Translations under genes and position numbers: made by a program
Source of the DNA: Hirschia sp964342355
GTDB lineage: Bacteria > Pseudomonadota > Alphaproteobacteria > Caulobacterales > Hyphomonadaceae
Direction of reading: 5' to 3'
Assembly: GCA_964342355.1 (NCBI GenBank)
Contig: CAYFFG010000001.1
Span: 372,001 to 436,000, forward strand
DNA: 64,000 nucleotides
In this document: positions 24,972-33,160 of the stretch, piece after piece
How the letters are laid out: each line of letters begins with the position of its first letter
Position numbering within the stretch: position 1 is the stretch's first letter
Notes under the pieces: model-generated
The model's database searches: none
Seen by the model: the letters and a program-made list of their open reading frames with translations, nothing else
Told to the model about the DNA's origin: nothing

Positions 24972-25559
24972 TTAAAGGACAGCGTAATAGTCCAGAATAA
25001 CGTCTTCTGAATAACGTGCGGCTGTGCAGGTAAAGACGGTTTTTCCAAGCCAGGCATGCGGGCTGTTTTCTGAAACGGTGAGACGTGGCGCCGTGCGGAA
25101 GTAATACAGCGCAGGATCAACGGGTTCGCCCTTGGAAAGTTTTTCCAGAATCGGCGCAGGAGCGTGTCTGAAACCCGGGTTTTCAACCGTAATCTCGGTG
25201 CCATCATCGGCGCGCAACGCGTAAATCGCTAGAATGTCCGCGACGCCATCAGAGCGGATTTCCTGCCAGTCAGCGCCGCCGGGCAGCACGACGCCTTTGA
25301 TTTTAGGGCCTTCGAATGTGCCGCCAGTGATCGGGATCATGCGCTTGCGGCCGCCATGAACAACGCCCAGTTCAACGGCTTCGCCGATTGTGACATGCAC
25401 GCGAAAAGCAAACTCAAGCTTAGGCGGCGCAATAATGGGGTCTTGTCCTGCTGGCGTATCTGATTTGCGTTCCATTGCGAGCGCTGCTGGCGCGGACAAG
25501 GCAGCGCTTATAAATGCTCCGCCGGTTGCAAGGATGTGGCGACGGCTAATCTTTGTCAT
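24972..25559 (-). CDS. DUF3237 family protein with Tat signal
   Basis: 195 aa from ATG 25559, with GGGAGGA 6 nt upstream. Residues 1-28 form a twin-arginine signal: MTKISRRHILATGG followed by a hydrophobic stretch and an AxA cleavage site (LSAPAALA). The mature part is a DUF3237 domain nearly collinear with the downstream copy. Tat export suggests folding or cofactor binding before export, but no cofactor site is evident. A longer open frame to 25835 exists but lacks support. Divergent from the flavodoxin-like gene. Confidence 0.85.
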   Translation of the reverse strand: MTKISRRHILATGGAFISAALSAPAALAMERKSDTPAGQDPIIAPPKLEFAFRVHVTIGEAVELGVVHGGRKRMIPITGGTFEGPKIKGVVLPGGADWQEIRSDGVADILAIYALRADDGTEITVENPGFRHAPAPILEKLSKGEPVDPALYYFRTAPRLTVSENSPHAWLGKTVFTCTAARYSEDVILDYYAVL

Positions 25560-25690
25560 AATATTCCTCCCGCATGAATACGATTCTTCAGACCGCTGAT
25601 CGCTATTTGGCATAAGCTTTGTGTGGAGGTCCATCTCTATTGTAGAGTTTCGTTCAAGCGACCTGCAGGAAACAAGCGCAAGGCCCTGAT

Positions 25691-26176
25691 ATGCCCGGAT
25701 TATTGATCGTTTATCATTCGCGCACAAACGGCACGGCGCAGATGGCGAAAGCTGCTGCGCAAGCTGCGAAAAAAGAAGGCGAGGTGGTGTTGAAAACTGC
25801 GGACGCGGCAGAACCCGAGGATCTGCTGAACGCAAAAGGATATCTCTTTGCTGCGCCAGAAAACCTTGCCGCTATTTCAGGCGTCATGAAGGACTTTTAC
25901 GACAGGTGCTATTACCCGGTATTGGGTAGGATCGAAGGCCGCCCTTATGCGCAAATGGTCTGTGCAGGATCGGATGGAGAAAACGCTGCCAGACAGACAG
26001 CGCGCATCGCAACTGGCTGGCGACTGAAAGAGGTTCAGCCGCCGCTCATTATCTGTACCCATGCGCAAACTCAGGAACAGATATTGGCGACCAAACTGAT
26101 CCCGGACACCGAACTGGATAAATGTCGTGAACTGGGCGCGGCTTTAAACGCAGGGATTGTTATGGGGGTGTTCTGA
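25691..26176 (+). CDS. Flavodoxin-like / NAD(P)H-dependent FMN reductase family protein
   Basis: 161 aa flavodoxin-fold protein. The FMN phosphate loop is YHSRTNGTAQMA at residues 8-19 and the second flavin loop is FAAPENLAAISGVMKDFYDR. A C-terminal segment of the usual kind follows (PPLIICTHAQTQEQI). Electron partner unknown. Divergent from the Tat DUF3237 gene (131 bp) and convergent with the 26189 gene. Confidence 0.85.
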   Translation: MPGLLIVYHSRTNGTAQMAKAAAQAAKKEGEVVLKTADAAEPEDLLNAKGYLFAAPENLAAISGVMKDFYDRCYYPVLGRIEGRPYAQMVCAGSDGENAARQTARIATGWRLKEVQPPLIICTHAQTQEQILATKLIPDTELDKCRELGAALNAGIVMGVF

Positions 26177-26188
26177 TTGGTGTGTCGA

Positions 26189-26587
26189 TCACAGCAACCG
26201 CATCAACCATCCCTGCATCTGATTAAGTGATTTTTCCGGATCGCGCGCGCCCGCATAGCCTGCAACTAACGCAAGTCCTACCGCTGCTAGCGGGCTTTTT
26301 TGGATTTGTGCTTCGATAATGTCGAGCGGAAGATCCGCCAGAGCAGACGCTGCAGTTTCTTCAACAGCTTCAATTTCTTCGTGTGACGTCACGAAAGGGC
26401 GCAGAAAAAAATAAACGCAGATGCTGGCGATTATCACCAGTGTTCCACCGACACTCGATGTCGCGATCAGCCAGCCATAGTGTTCTGCCAGCGCCACAAT
26501 TATCGCGGCGCAAAGCGCGAGGACGCCTGCAAAGCCAAGTACGGCTCCGCAAACGCCCAGAAATATTCTGTTTTTCGCAAAGTCCAT
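26189..26587 (-). CDS. Holin-like two-TM membrane protein (phage holin family-like)
   Basis: 132 aa. Two hydrophobic segments (about 9-33 and 40-62: FLGVCGAVLGFAGVLALCAA and IATSSVGGTLVIIASICVYF), a charged loop with EEIEAVEETAASALADLP, and a short hydrophobic stretch (PLAAVGLALVAGYAGA). The layout resembles the YqjE/putative-holin (DUF1469) group that accompanies YqjD/DUF883 proteins. It forms an operon with the DUF883 gene 4 bp upstream, so it is expected to be transcribed from the EcfG-type promoter at 26974. Confidence 0.72.
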   Translation of the reverse strand: MDFAKNRIFLGVCGAVLGFAGVLALCAAIIVALAEHYGWLIATSSVGGTLVIIASICVYFFLRPFVTSHEEIEAVEETAASALADLPLDIIEAQIQKSPLAAVGLALVAGYAGARDPEKSLNQMQGWLMRLL

Positions 26588-26591
26588 GATC

Positions 26592-26918
26592 TTACTTCTT
26601 CGCGAGAATGCCGATCAACGCACCAACGCCGACAGCGACAGCCACAGATGTCAGTGGTTGGGAACGAATTGTGTTCTCCACGCCCTTACGTGACCCATCC
26701 AGACCTTCCTTTGCCTTTTCTGCCTGTTTTTTGCCTTTTTCGACAGTGCGGCGACCTGCTTCTTCCGCCACAGAGGACGCATCAGAAAACAGTTTGGAAA
26801 AATCGTTACGTAAAGCATTGAAGTCAGTCTTCAGGGCGTCGAAATCATCCTTCGTAACAATGCCAAAGCTGTCATTGTCAGTTGAAAATGCGTCTTTTAC
26901 AGATTCAAGTTTTGCCAT
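26592..26918 (-). CDS. DUF883 (YqjD/ElaB-like) membrane-anchored protein
   Basis: 108 aa: a soluble N-terminal helical region (DFDALKTDFNALRNDFSKLF), an Ala/Lys/Glu-rich middle and a single C-terminal membrane segment (QPLTSVAVAVGVGALIGIL) ending KK. YqjD and ElaB of this family bind ribosomes and are induced in stationary phase in E. coli (family knowledge). GGAGG stands before the ATG. Preceded by a perfect EcfG-type promoter. Confidence 0.86.
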   Translation of the reverse strand: MAKLESVKDAFSTDNDSFGIVTKDDFDALKTDFNALRNDFSKLFSDASSVAEEAGRRTVEKGKKQAEKAKEGLDGSRKGVENTIRSQPLTSVAVAVGVGALIGILAKK

Positions 26919-26949
26919 TTTAGCCTCCTGTTTTGTTGCTCATTTAAAC

Positions 26950-26974
26950 AACGCAAAGCAGGGGATAGAGTTCC
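26950..26974 (-). promoter_or_regulatory. EcfG-type promoter of the DUF883/holin-like operon
   Basis: Minus-strand GGAAC (26974-26970), 16 nt, CGTT (26953-26950): the general-stress-sigma consensus. The -10 box is 32 nt before the ATG at 26918. Confidence 0.85.
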
Positions 26975-26991
26975 ATATTCTGATTGATCGC

Positions 26992-27025
26992 ACACAAAAA
27001 AAGCGAGCTGATTTTCAGCTCGCTT
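26992..27025 (-). terminator. Terminator downstream of phyR
   Basis: Stem GCGAGCTG (27003-27010) with CAGCTCGC (27016-27023), 5-nt loop, T7-rich tract on the minus strand (27002-26994). Ends the phyR transcript just before the DUF883 promoter. Confidence 0.85.
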
Positions 27026-27056
27026 TTCGAAGGTTTCGAACGTTGAAAAGGCGCTC

Positions 27057-27854
27057 TTAAACAGTTTCTGCCTGTCTGTCCGGATGAAAGAAAAGCGCTT
27101 GTCCGATAGCCGCTTTCACTGTGTTTTCCTGGAATGGTTTGGAAATCAGATAGGTCGGCTCAGGTCGTTCGCCAGTCAACAGGCGCTCTGGAAAGGCTGT
27201 GATGAAAATGATCGGAACGTCATATTTCGCCAGAATGTCTTGAGCCGCGTCAATACCGGAAGAATTGTCGGCAAGCTGAATGTCGCACAAGACCAAGCCC
27301 GGCGGATTGTGTGTGGCCATTTCAACGGCTTCAGCATGTGTTGTCGCCTGGCCAGTAACCTCGTGCCCCAGACTTTCGACAAGGCTGGCCAGATCGGCTG
27401 AAATGATTGGCTCATCTTCAATAATGAGCACTTTCGTCGCAAGGGAGGTCTCGATGTCTTTGATCGCCAGGTTGCACAACTCTACCAGTTTGTCGTCGCT
27501 CACATTCAATATATGAGCCGCTTCTTTGTATGTGAAACCTTCCATAGAGGTCAGCAGAAATGCTTGGCGCTCAATTGGCGCCAGCGCGAGAAGCTTTTCT
27601 TCCGCATTGCCAAGGATGCTGCCATCGGTGGCTGGTTTGTCCAGCTGTGCGCCTGTGCTGTCCCATATAGCGTGGAAAAATTTGAACAGTCCAATGCGGG
27701 GAGACAAAGAACCATCCACGTGCTCAGGTGTTTGGGACAAGGCTGTAAGGGCTGCGCGTATGTATGCGTCGCCACTTTGTTGGCTACCTGTCAAAGCGCG
27801 CGCATACCGGCGCAGATAAGGCAGTTCAGGGCCGAAAAGAGTTACAAAGCTCAT
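27057..27854 (-). CDS. phyR: General stress response anti-anti-sigma factor PhyR
   Basis: Response regulator that, once phosphorylated, binds NepR and releases EcfG. 265 aa from ATG 27854 (MSFVTLFGPELPYLRR). Residues 1-135 mimic an ECF sigma factor (sigma-2-like, then LAPIERQAFLLTSMEGFTYKEAA resembling sigma-4), and residues 140-262 form a receiver domain with the acidic pair EDEP and the phospho-acceptor Asp191 in LVLCDIQLAD. Divergent from nepR-ecfG, with a perfect EcfG promoter in front, so it is autoregulated. Confidence 0.97.
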   Translation of the reverse strand: MSFVTLFGPELPYLRRYARALTGSQQSGDAYIRAALTALSQTPEHVDGSLSPRIGLFKFFHAIWDSTGAQLDKPATDGSILGNAEEKLLALAPIERQAFLLTSMEGFTYKEAAHILNVSDDKLVELCNLAIKDIETSLATKVLIIEDEPIISADLASLVESLGHEVTGQATTHAEAVEMATHNPPGLVLCDIQLADNSSGIDAAQDILAKYDVPIIFITAFPERLLTGERPEPTYLISKPFQENTVKAAIGQALFFHPDRQAETV

Positions 27855-27886
27855 TGAACGTCTCACTTTCGTTTTGATCCTTCACC

Positions 27887-27911
27887 AACGCTGCGCTTTA
27901 GGTTTGGTTCC
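27887..27911 (-). promoter_or_regulatory. EcfG-type promoter of phyR
   Basis: Minus-strand GGAAC (27911-27907), 16-nt spacer, CGTT (27890-27887); -10 lies 33 nt before the ATG at 27854. On the other strand a GGAAC at 27940-27944 could be the -35 of nepR-ecfG, but no CGTT follows at the right spacing. Confidence 0.88.
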
Positions 27912-28040
27912 ACGGTCAGCAAAAAAAATTTCTAATTATGGAACTTTTCTTCATCTGCCGAATTAATGGGGCAGGATCAGAGAGAACCTGATGAATGACT
28001 GAACACATATTGAACTTAAATACGTAGGTAAATTGCGATC

Positions 28041-28235
28041 ATGAAATCCCCCACTGAAAGCAAGTTGGACGATGAACGGTCCCGCCGAGCGCGACGTAAG
28101 CGCTTGGGCGACCAGTTAAAACGCCTCTACGACGACGTAGCCAACGAACCCGTACCAGATGATTTTCTGAAATTGCTCGAGCAGGCGGATAAGCCAGCCG
28201 ACGCTGCGACCCCTCAGCAGAAGGCAGAGGATTAG
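28041..28235 (+). CDS. nepR: Anti-sigma factor NepR
   Basis: 64 aa helical protein that holds EcfG inactive until phosphorylated PhyR binds it. The conserved region is RRARRKRLGDQLKRLYDDVANEPVPDDFLKLL split as LGDQLKRLYDDVANEPVPD-x-F-x-LL, the NepR signature. N- and C-terminal arms are polar. ecfG follows after 3 bp, so the pair is translated from one mRNA. Divergent from phyR (186 bp apart). Confidence 0.94.
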   Translation: MKSPTESKLDDERSRRARRKRLGDQLKRLYDDVANEPVPDDFLKLLEQADKPADAATPQQKAED

Positions 28236-28238
28236 GGC

Positions 28239-28865
28239 ATGAAACAGAGCGATACCCAGTTGGACGATGATGCGTTCAAACAAGAATTGTCGGCGCTGAT
28301 TCCGCATTTGCGCGCGTTTGCCCGCAGTCTCTGCGGCGATGCAACTCAAGCAGATGATCTAGCGCAGGATACAATGCTAAAAGCATGGAACGCGCGCACG
28401 TCTTACCAGGCGGGATCTAATCTGAAGGCATGGTGTTTTACGATTTTGCGCAATGTCTTTTATTCCGACAAGCGTCGCGCATGGCGACAGCAGCCGCTCG
28501 ATCCGGAGTTTGCGGAAAACACGCTCGTTTCCGGTGATGACACGAGTGACAATCTGGAGCTTCTGGCGCTGCGCAATGCGATGAACAAACTTCCGGACAG
28601 TCAGCGAGAATGCTTGATCATGGTTGGCGCAGGCGGTTTGTCGTATGAAGAAGTCGCAGAGATTTGCGGATGTGCAGTTGGCACAATCAAAAGCCGGGTA
28701 AGCCGGGCGCGGCAATCGCTCTTCGACATTCTGGAACAGACAGAATCTAACCTGGAGAGCCCTGACAATATGCCTGCTTCGCAGGCCTTTGAAGACATTA
28801 TGCGAGAAGCCGATCACCTGTCAGACCGTAGTGCGGTTGGCAGTCAGCTCGCCAGCAACGGATAA
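28239..28865 (+). CDS. ecfG: ECF sigma factor EcfG (general stress response)
   Basis: 208 aa RpoE-type sigma factor of the ECF15 group. Region 2 includes ARSLCGDATQADDLAQDTMLKAW and the DNA-melting part FTILRNVFYSDKRR; region 4 is LPDSQRECLIMVGAGGLSYEEVAEICGCAVGTIKSRVSRAR split by the usual helix-turn-helix. It directs transcription from GGAAC-N16/17-CGTT promoters, five of which are visible nearby. The C-terminal 45 residues are longer than the helix-turn-helix needs. A histidine kinase starts 5 bp later. Confidence 0.96.
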   Translation: MKQSDTQLDDDAFKQELSALIPHLRAFARSLCGDATQADDLAQDTMLKAWNARTSYQAGSNLKAWCFTILRNVFYSDKRRAWRQQPLDPEFAENTLVSGDDTSDNLELLALRNAMNKLPDSQRECLIMVGAGGLSYEEVAEICGCAVGTIKSRVSRARQSLFDILEQTESNLESPDNMPASQAFEDIMREADHLSDRSAVGSQLASNG

Positions 28866-28870
28866 CCTGC

Positions 28871-30565
28871 TTGAAACTGTTCAATTCCAATGCGCCGCTT
28901 AGGGTGCGCCTCGTTGGCATCCTGGCGGCTGCGCTGTCTCCTATATTGTTCATTGCAGCTTTCCAGGCGTATCTGGATGGAAAGCAGAACCTCTTAGTCA
29001 GGCGGGACAATCTTTTAAAGGTCGCAGAGCGTTCCATCGACCGCGTCGAACAATCGCTGGGCACTTCCGACGCTTTGTTGGAGGTGTTTTCAGAGCAGAT
29101 CGCAGCTGGCAGATGCCGGGACGTAAAAAACTGGCTCATTGAACAACTACCAGCGCTTGGCGAGGTCGTTCATTTTGACACTGAGGGCATGTCCAGTTGC
29201 GCATCTGACGGACGCACAAGTTTTCAGATGCATGATATGTCGTGGAATGAACGCCTTAAGTCTGGCGAAGAAACGATCCGCACGGATGCGTTCACAGTTG
29301 ATGGTGACGGCCATGGCTGGATTTTCGCACTGATCCATCGTCTTGACATTGAAGGTGCATTTGTCGGTTCAGCAGCATTTTCAATGCGTGCGGAAGGGCT
29401 CGTTGATATTATGGACGACCCCACCATGCCTAAGGATGTGCAGGTGGCGCTAGTTGACGAGAATATGCATATTTTCGGCAGTTTTCCTGCGACCGATAAG
29501 GACGTAAACTGGCTGGCGGAGGTCAGGGAGGCTGAACGCCCTTTATTGTTTATGGGCAAATCGCAAGAGGGTGTTTCAACTGACATTGTTATCAGCGAGT
29601 TGAGCCTTGGCGGCCTTTACGCCGTTGTCAGTCGCTCATCACCGGGATTGTTTGATAGTTTTACTTTGCGGCCTGTTGCGACAATTGGTTTGCCTTTAAT
29701 TGCGTTTTCTGTGGCCTTGTTAGCTGTCTCGATGGCGATAAATCATCTTGTTTTGAGGTGGTTACGCAGGTTGCAACGCTTATCTCTTCTATATGGCGGC
29801 GGCCGGTATAGTGTGAATCCGGGGGCGGATTTTGAAAACTCACCAGAAGAAATTGCCAACCTGGCTGAAGCGCTAAATCAAATGTCTCACCGGATTGGGG
29901 AGCGTGACACCGAACTCAAGAATGCGCTGAAACAGCGTGACGACGCCCTAAAAGAGATCCATCACCGTGTGAAAAACAATCTGCAGATCGTGACAAGTTT
30001 CCTCAATCTGCAAAGCCGTCGCTTAGACGATGAAAAAGCAAAAATCGCGATCGCGGCAGCGCGCCACCGGATTGATGCGCTTTCTGTTGTTCATCAGACG
30101 CTCTATCAGAATGAGCAATTAGATACGGTATCGCTCAAGCCGTTTTTGGATGGATTGTTGAACCACCTGTCGAATGCGCTGGGCTTAACCGACCTTGCCA
30201 TCTCGCTGAAATACGAAATCGAAGACATGCCGTGGAAAGCAGATGATGCCATTCCGCTGGCGCTCTTCATGGTGGAAGCTATCACCAATTCTACAAAATA
30301 TGCGTTCGATGAAAGTGGCGGTGAAATCTGCATCAAAGTCTTTAGAGAGAACGACCAGATCAAGGTGTTCATCAATGATAATGGCGCAGGTGCGGATTTA
30401 GAAAACGATCCCAAAACCTCAACAGGACTTGGTCGACAACTAAAAGCAGCTTTCGTACGCCAAATGGGAGGCGAATACTCGGTGTCATCTGACACACAGG
30501 ATGGCGGCTATCGCATCACCATCACCATTCCATTGAGTGTGCTCAATGAGTCTGGTGACAACTGA
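28871..30565 (+). CDS. HisKA_2-type sensor histidine kinase (PhyK-like)
   Basis: 564 aa. Membrane segment at about 13-32, a periplasmic sensor domain (about 35-270) with four or so cysteines (GRCRDVK, SSCASDG), second membrane segment at about 273-295 (LIAFSVALLAVSMAI), a linker of HAMP type, then a HisKA_2 domain with the phospho-acceptor His in EIHHRVKNNLQIV (about 365) and an HATPase_c domain (MVEAITNSTKYAF, DNGAGADL, STGLGRQL). This family (PhyK, and HWE relatives) phosphorylates PhyR. Start is TTG 28871. Directly follows ecfG, so it is likely the input sensor of the stress locus. Confidence 0.9.
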   Translation: MKLFNSNAPLRVRLVGILAAALSPILFIAAFQAYLDGKQNLLVRRDNLLKVAERSIDRVEQSLGTSDALLEVFSEQIAAGRCRDVKNWLIEQLPALGEVVHFDTEGMSSCASDGRTSFQMHDMSWNERLKSGEETIRTDAFTVDGDGHGWIFALIHRLDIEGAFVGSAAFSMRAEGLVDIMDDPTMPKDVQVALVDENMHIFGSFPATDKDVNWLAEVREAERPLLFMGKSQEGVSTDIVISELSLGGLYAVVSRSSPGLFDSFTLRPVATIGLPLIAFSVALLAVSMAINHLVLRWLRRLQRLSLLYGGGRYSVNPGADFENSPEEIANLAEALNQMSHRIGERDTELKNALKQRDDALKEIHHRVKNNLQIVTSFLNLQSRRLDDEKAKIAIAAARHRIDALSVVHQTLYQNEQLDTVSLKPFLDGLLNHLSNALGLTDLAISLKYEIEDMPWKADDAIPLALFMVEAITNSTKYAFDESGGEICIKVFRENDQIKVFINDNGAGADLENDPKTSTGLGRQLKAAFVRQMGGEYSVSSDTQDGGYRITITIPLSVLNESGDN

Positions 30566-30612
30566 TAAACGTCTTAGTTTACCCGCTGTCTTCTATCAAT
30601 TGATTGCATAAT

Positions 30613-30646
30613 AAAAACCCCTGCTTTCTGCAGAAGCCGGGGTTTT
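30613..30646. terminator. Bidirectional terminator between the kinase and dps
   Basis: Stem AAAACCCCTGCTTTCTG paired with GCAGAAGCCGGGGTTTT with minor mismatch; A-rich on the left, T-rich on the right, between convergent genes ending at 30565 and 30669. Confidence 0.85.
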
Positions 30647-30668
30647 GCTGTTGGGGAATAAGGTCTGG

Positions 30669-31175
30669 TTATTCCGCGATAAGGGATGACAGCATCCAGA
30701 TCGCTTCTTCGTGCCACGCCATGCGCGCAATCATCATATCAGCGGTGACGTAGTCATTCTTGTCTTCGCACCATTCAACCGCGTCGCGCATAGATGTCAC
30801 GACTTTCTCATGGTCGCTGATCAGCATTGCCAGCATGTCGTGAACTGATTTTGGTTCGTCTTCATCCTTGATAGAAGAAAGCGCGCCATATTTGCTGTAG
30901 CTTGCAGGGGCCTTTTCACCGAGGGCGCGGATGCGTTCAGCAATCTCATCAATCGCCTCGTACAAATTCTCATACTGCTCTTCGGTCAGTTTGTGCACGC
31001 CTACGAAAGCTGGTCCTGTCACATTCCAATGCACGCCCTGGGTCTTGATGAACAGCATGTAGCTGTCAGCCAGAACAACCCCGAGTTTTTCCGCAATGGC
31101 GGTGCGGTCGTTCGCATCAATACCAGTTTTGCGGCTAAATGTCGGGTCGGCGGATTTTAATGTGTGAATCGCCAT
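30669..31175 (-). CDS. dps: Dps family DNA-protecting ferritin
   Basis: 168 aa. Binds DNA and oxidises iron in starvation or oxidative stress. The ferroxidase residues are in HWNVTGPAFVGVH and YEAIDEIAERIRALGEKAP, the signature of Dps. An N-terminal extension (HTLKSADPTFSRKTG) could hold DNA. ATG 31175, 17 bp after the upstream acidic lipoprotein gene, so both should be transcribed from the EcfG promoter at 31472. Dps is a well-known EcfG target in alphaproteobacteria. Confidence 0.95.
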   Translation of the reverse strand: MAIHTLKSADPTFSRKTGIDANDRTAIAEKLGVVLADSYMLFIKTQGVHWNVTGPAFVGVHKLTEEQYENLYEAIDEIAERIRALGEKAPASYSKYGALSSIKDEDEPKSVHDMLAMLISDHEKVVTSMRDAVEWCEDKNDYVTADMMIARMAWHEEAIWMLSSLIAE

Positions 31176-31192
31176 GTCGAATTCTCCTTGTC

Positions 31193-31414
31193 TTACTGGT
31201 TGTCTTCTTTGAGGTCGTCAGCGGCGTCTTCGATGTCATCACCAGCATCTTCAATGGCGTCTTCCACCTCATTGCCAGCGTCGCCCGTTTCGTCCTGAAC
31301 GTCTTCTACAGTCTCATCCAGACTTTCGCCGACCTCTTCAAAACCATCATTTGAATCGCAAGCCGCAAACATAAAAGCTGCGGCGCTTGCAACTGCTAAG
31401 AATTTGAAATTCAT
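31193..31414 (-). CDS. Small acidic lipoprotein, operon partner of dps
   Basis: 73 aa from ATG 31414 with GGAG 6 nt upstream. The signal is NFKFLAVASAAAFMFAAC with Cys as the lipid-attachment site. The mature 55 residues are almost only Asp, Glu, Ala, Gly, Val and Asn (ESLDETVEDVQDETGDAG then AIEDAGDDIEDAADD), a low-complexity highly acidic chain. No family assigned; entericidin-like small lipoproteins are comparable in size but not in charge. A likely role is envelope-related stress, which is inference only. Confidence 0.8.
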   Translation of the reverse strand: MNFKFLAVASAAAFMFAACDSNDGFEEVGESLDETVEDVQDETGDAGNEVEDAIEDAGDDIEDAADDLKEDNQ

Positions 31415-31446
31415 CAGTTTCTCCAATTAATAACCTATACTGAAGA

Positions 31447-31472
31447 AACGCATTCATGCGGGGATTGGTTCC
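31447..31472 (-). promoter_or_regulatory. EcfG-type promoter of the lipoprotein-dps operon
   Basis: Minus-strand GGAAC (31472-31468), 17-nt spacer, CGTT (31450-31447), 33 nt before the ATG at 31414. The -35 lies inside the last codons of the phosphoesterase gene (stop at 31454), so the promoter is embedded in upstream coding sequence. Confidence 0.88.
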
Positions 31473-32239
31473 AGAGAGTTTCGCGCCCAGACACCCAAGC
31501 TCTGAGATTCATAACGTGCGCCGGAAATGGCCCAAGCTGTCGCTTGGATATCGTGCTCATCTATTGAAATAACATTCAGACTAGGCGGCTGATGTCGTAA
31601 TCGTTTCGAAAGCGTACCCGCAGACACCGCAAGGTATTTGCCGTCCTCGTGATGCCGCACAATTGCCGAGGGCGCATGAACATGTCCGGTCAGCAAGAGT
31701 TCAACAGACGATTTGGCAAGACGTCGGCTGCCTCGCAAGCCTCTGCGCGTGGCAACTTTCAGTGGTGTGTCAGGCGGAGAGAGAAATGGATGATGGCAGA
31801 CCAATAAACCGGTGTTTTCAGAAATATCGGACTCTAAGACTTTCTCTAACTGATCCAGATTGACGACACCTTCAGCCCAGTTTTTCCGCGCTTGCCACCC
31901 ACGTGATGTGTTCAGCGAAGCAATTGCGCGCCCATTGATTGAAACGGGGCGTGTAAGGTCGCCGAAATTGTCATCATATCTTTGAAAAGGGTTTTTGACG
32001 CGCGTCCACATATTCAAAAGCGGCGTGTCATGATTGCCTGGCGTGGCGATGATCGGGATGTCAAACTGATCAAGCCATTTGCGGGCGTTGTAGAATTCCG
32101 TGCGTTTGCCGCGTTGGGTCAGGTCACCGCAAACCGCGATTAGGTCAGGCTGGCTGGATTTTATGATTTGTTCAGCGCCAAGCAATGCGTCCGGATCTTC
32201 AACGCCGAAATGCAGGTCTGCCATTTGAACAATTTTCAT
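31454..32239 (-). CDS. Metallophosphoesterase (calcineurin-like)
   Basis: 261 aa dimetal phosphoesterase. Motifs in order: DLHFG, GDLTQRG, GNHDTP, CHHPF and GHVHAP, the five blocks of the family. Substrate unknown; the cpdA-like cAMP phosphodiesterases share this outline. Translated from ATG 32239, which overlaps the TAA of the upstream kinase gene by 1 bp, so the two are coupled. The EcfG promoter at 33147 would drive both. Confidence 0.9.
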   Translation of the reverse strand: MKIVQMADLHFGVEDPDALLGAEQIIKSSQPDLIAVCGDLTQRGKRTEFYNARKWLDQFDIPIIATPGNHDTPLLNMWTRVKNPFQRYDDNFGDLTRPVSINGRAIASLNTSRGWQARKNWAEGVVNLDQLEKVLESDISENTGLLVCHHPFLSPPDTPLKVATRRGLRGSRRLAKSSVELLLTGHVHAPSAIVRHHEDGKYLAVSAGTLSKRLRHQPPSLNVISIDEHDIQATAWAISGARYESQSLGVWARNSLEPIPA

Positions 32240-33084
32240 TATGCCGCCGCCAGTGCGCGTCCTGCATTTGGATTGATTTCAATGGTGAGAGGTCCGTCTA
32301 GTTCTGCGGGTTCTCCGTCTAAAGTCGCATGGATCGCATGATCATTATCGCAGGACAGGTTAACTCTGGGCGCTTTTAAATTTGTGACGCCTTCAATGGT
32401 TCGCCAGTCAGAAATCAAGGCTTCCAATGCGATGGACGTCAGATCAATCACGCCAGTTGGAGCAATGATGCCGACATCTAAGTCATGGGGTTGATCGCGT
32501 TTGATGAACACACCTGCAGCTGCTGCATGAGCCTCAACATCCATTAGAGTCTTGATACAAAGTTCAGGACTTAGGTCGAACAGCTCCGGCGTCTCAAGCG
32601 TCTTTGTAACAGCTGTGACCAATTCAGCGCCTCTAAGCGCTTCGCGCGCCTGCACCAACTGCGTGAGCTTGCCAAAAAGCGCACCGACAAAAAAATGTTG
32701 GTCTGCAATCATGCCGGCCGGAACTTTAATTTCAGAAGGAGACGCCAATGTTTTATTCAAAATCGTCTTCCAGTCCGTCTCGCCTTTATGAATGGCTTTG
32801 TGAACCAGGTTCATCGTGCCGCCAGGCAAAGCGAGAATGGGCGCTGATCCGACAAACTGCTGATTAAAAGCGCACGCTATTGTCCCATCGCCCCCCCAGA
32901 CGATGAAAATGTCATCCTCTCCCAGGGCGTGTGCGTAGTCACGTAATCGCGGTTGAAGGTCCTCGCCATCAAACACATCAACAACTGGAGTGATGTTCTG
33001 ATCGCCAAGATGCGCTGTGATCTGTTCGACCGCATCAGTTGGGATACTGCCCGAATTTTGATTGATTACGACCTGACAAACCAT
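32239..33084 (-). CDS. Diacylglycerol-kinase-family lipid kinase
   Basis: 281 aa from ATG 33084 (MVCQVVINQNSGS); a TTG nine bases upstream is possible. DAGK catalytic domain with NQNSGS at the start, the nucleotide-binding GGDGTI (about residues 65-70) and PGGTMNLVHKAI. Family members phosphorylate diacylglycerol or sphingoid lipids; the substrate here is not determined. The C-terminal half has the usual beta-rich lid. Followed directly by the phosphoesterase. The pairing of a lipid kinase with a phosphoesterase in one stress-controlled unit suggests a membrane-lipid role, which is inference. Confidence 0.85.
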   Translation of the reverse strand: MVCQVVINQNSGSIPTDAVEQITAHLGDQNITPVVDVFDGEDLQPRLRDYAHALGEDDIFIVWGGDGTIACAFNQQFVGSAPILALPGGTMNLVHKAIHKGETDWKTILNKTLASPSEIKVPAGMIADQHFFVGALFGKLTQLVQAREALRGAELVTAVTKTLETPELFDLSPELCIKTLMDVEAHAAAAGVFIKRDQPHDLDVGIIAPTGVIDLTSIALEALISDWRTIEGVTNLKAPRVNLSCDNDHAIHATLDGEPAELDGPLTIEINPNAGRALAAA

Positions 33085-33122
33085 CAGACACAAGCACCTT
33101 TATAGCGATAACCTGCGCTAAT

Positions 33123-33147
33123 AACGCGAAATCTGACTGATGGTTCC
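33123..33147 (-). promoter_or_regulatory. EcfG-type promoter of the lipid kinase/phosphoesterase operon
   Basis: Minus-strand GGAAC (33147-33143), 16 nt, CGTT (33126-33123), 39 nt before the ATG at 33084. Divergent with the promoter at 33161. Confidence 0.86.
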
Positions 33148-33160
33148 CGCATTAAAAATT

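Noticed and set aside
27940..27961. EcfG promoter for nepR-ecfG on the plus strand
   Set aside because: GGAAC is present at 27940 but no CGTT follows at 16-17 nt (AATT instead), so I do not call it.
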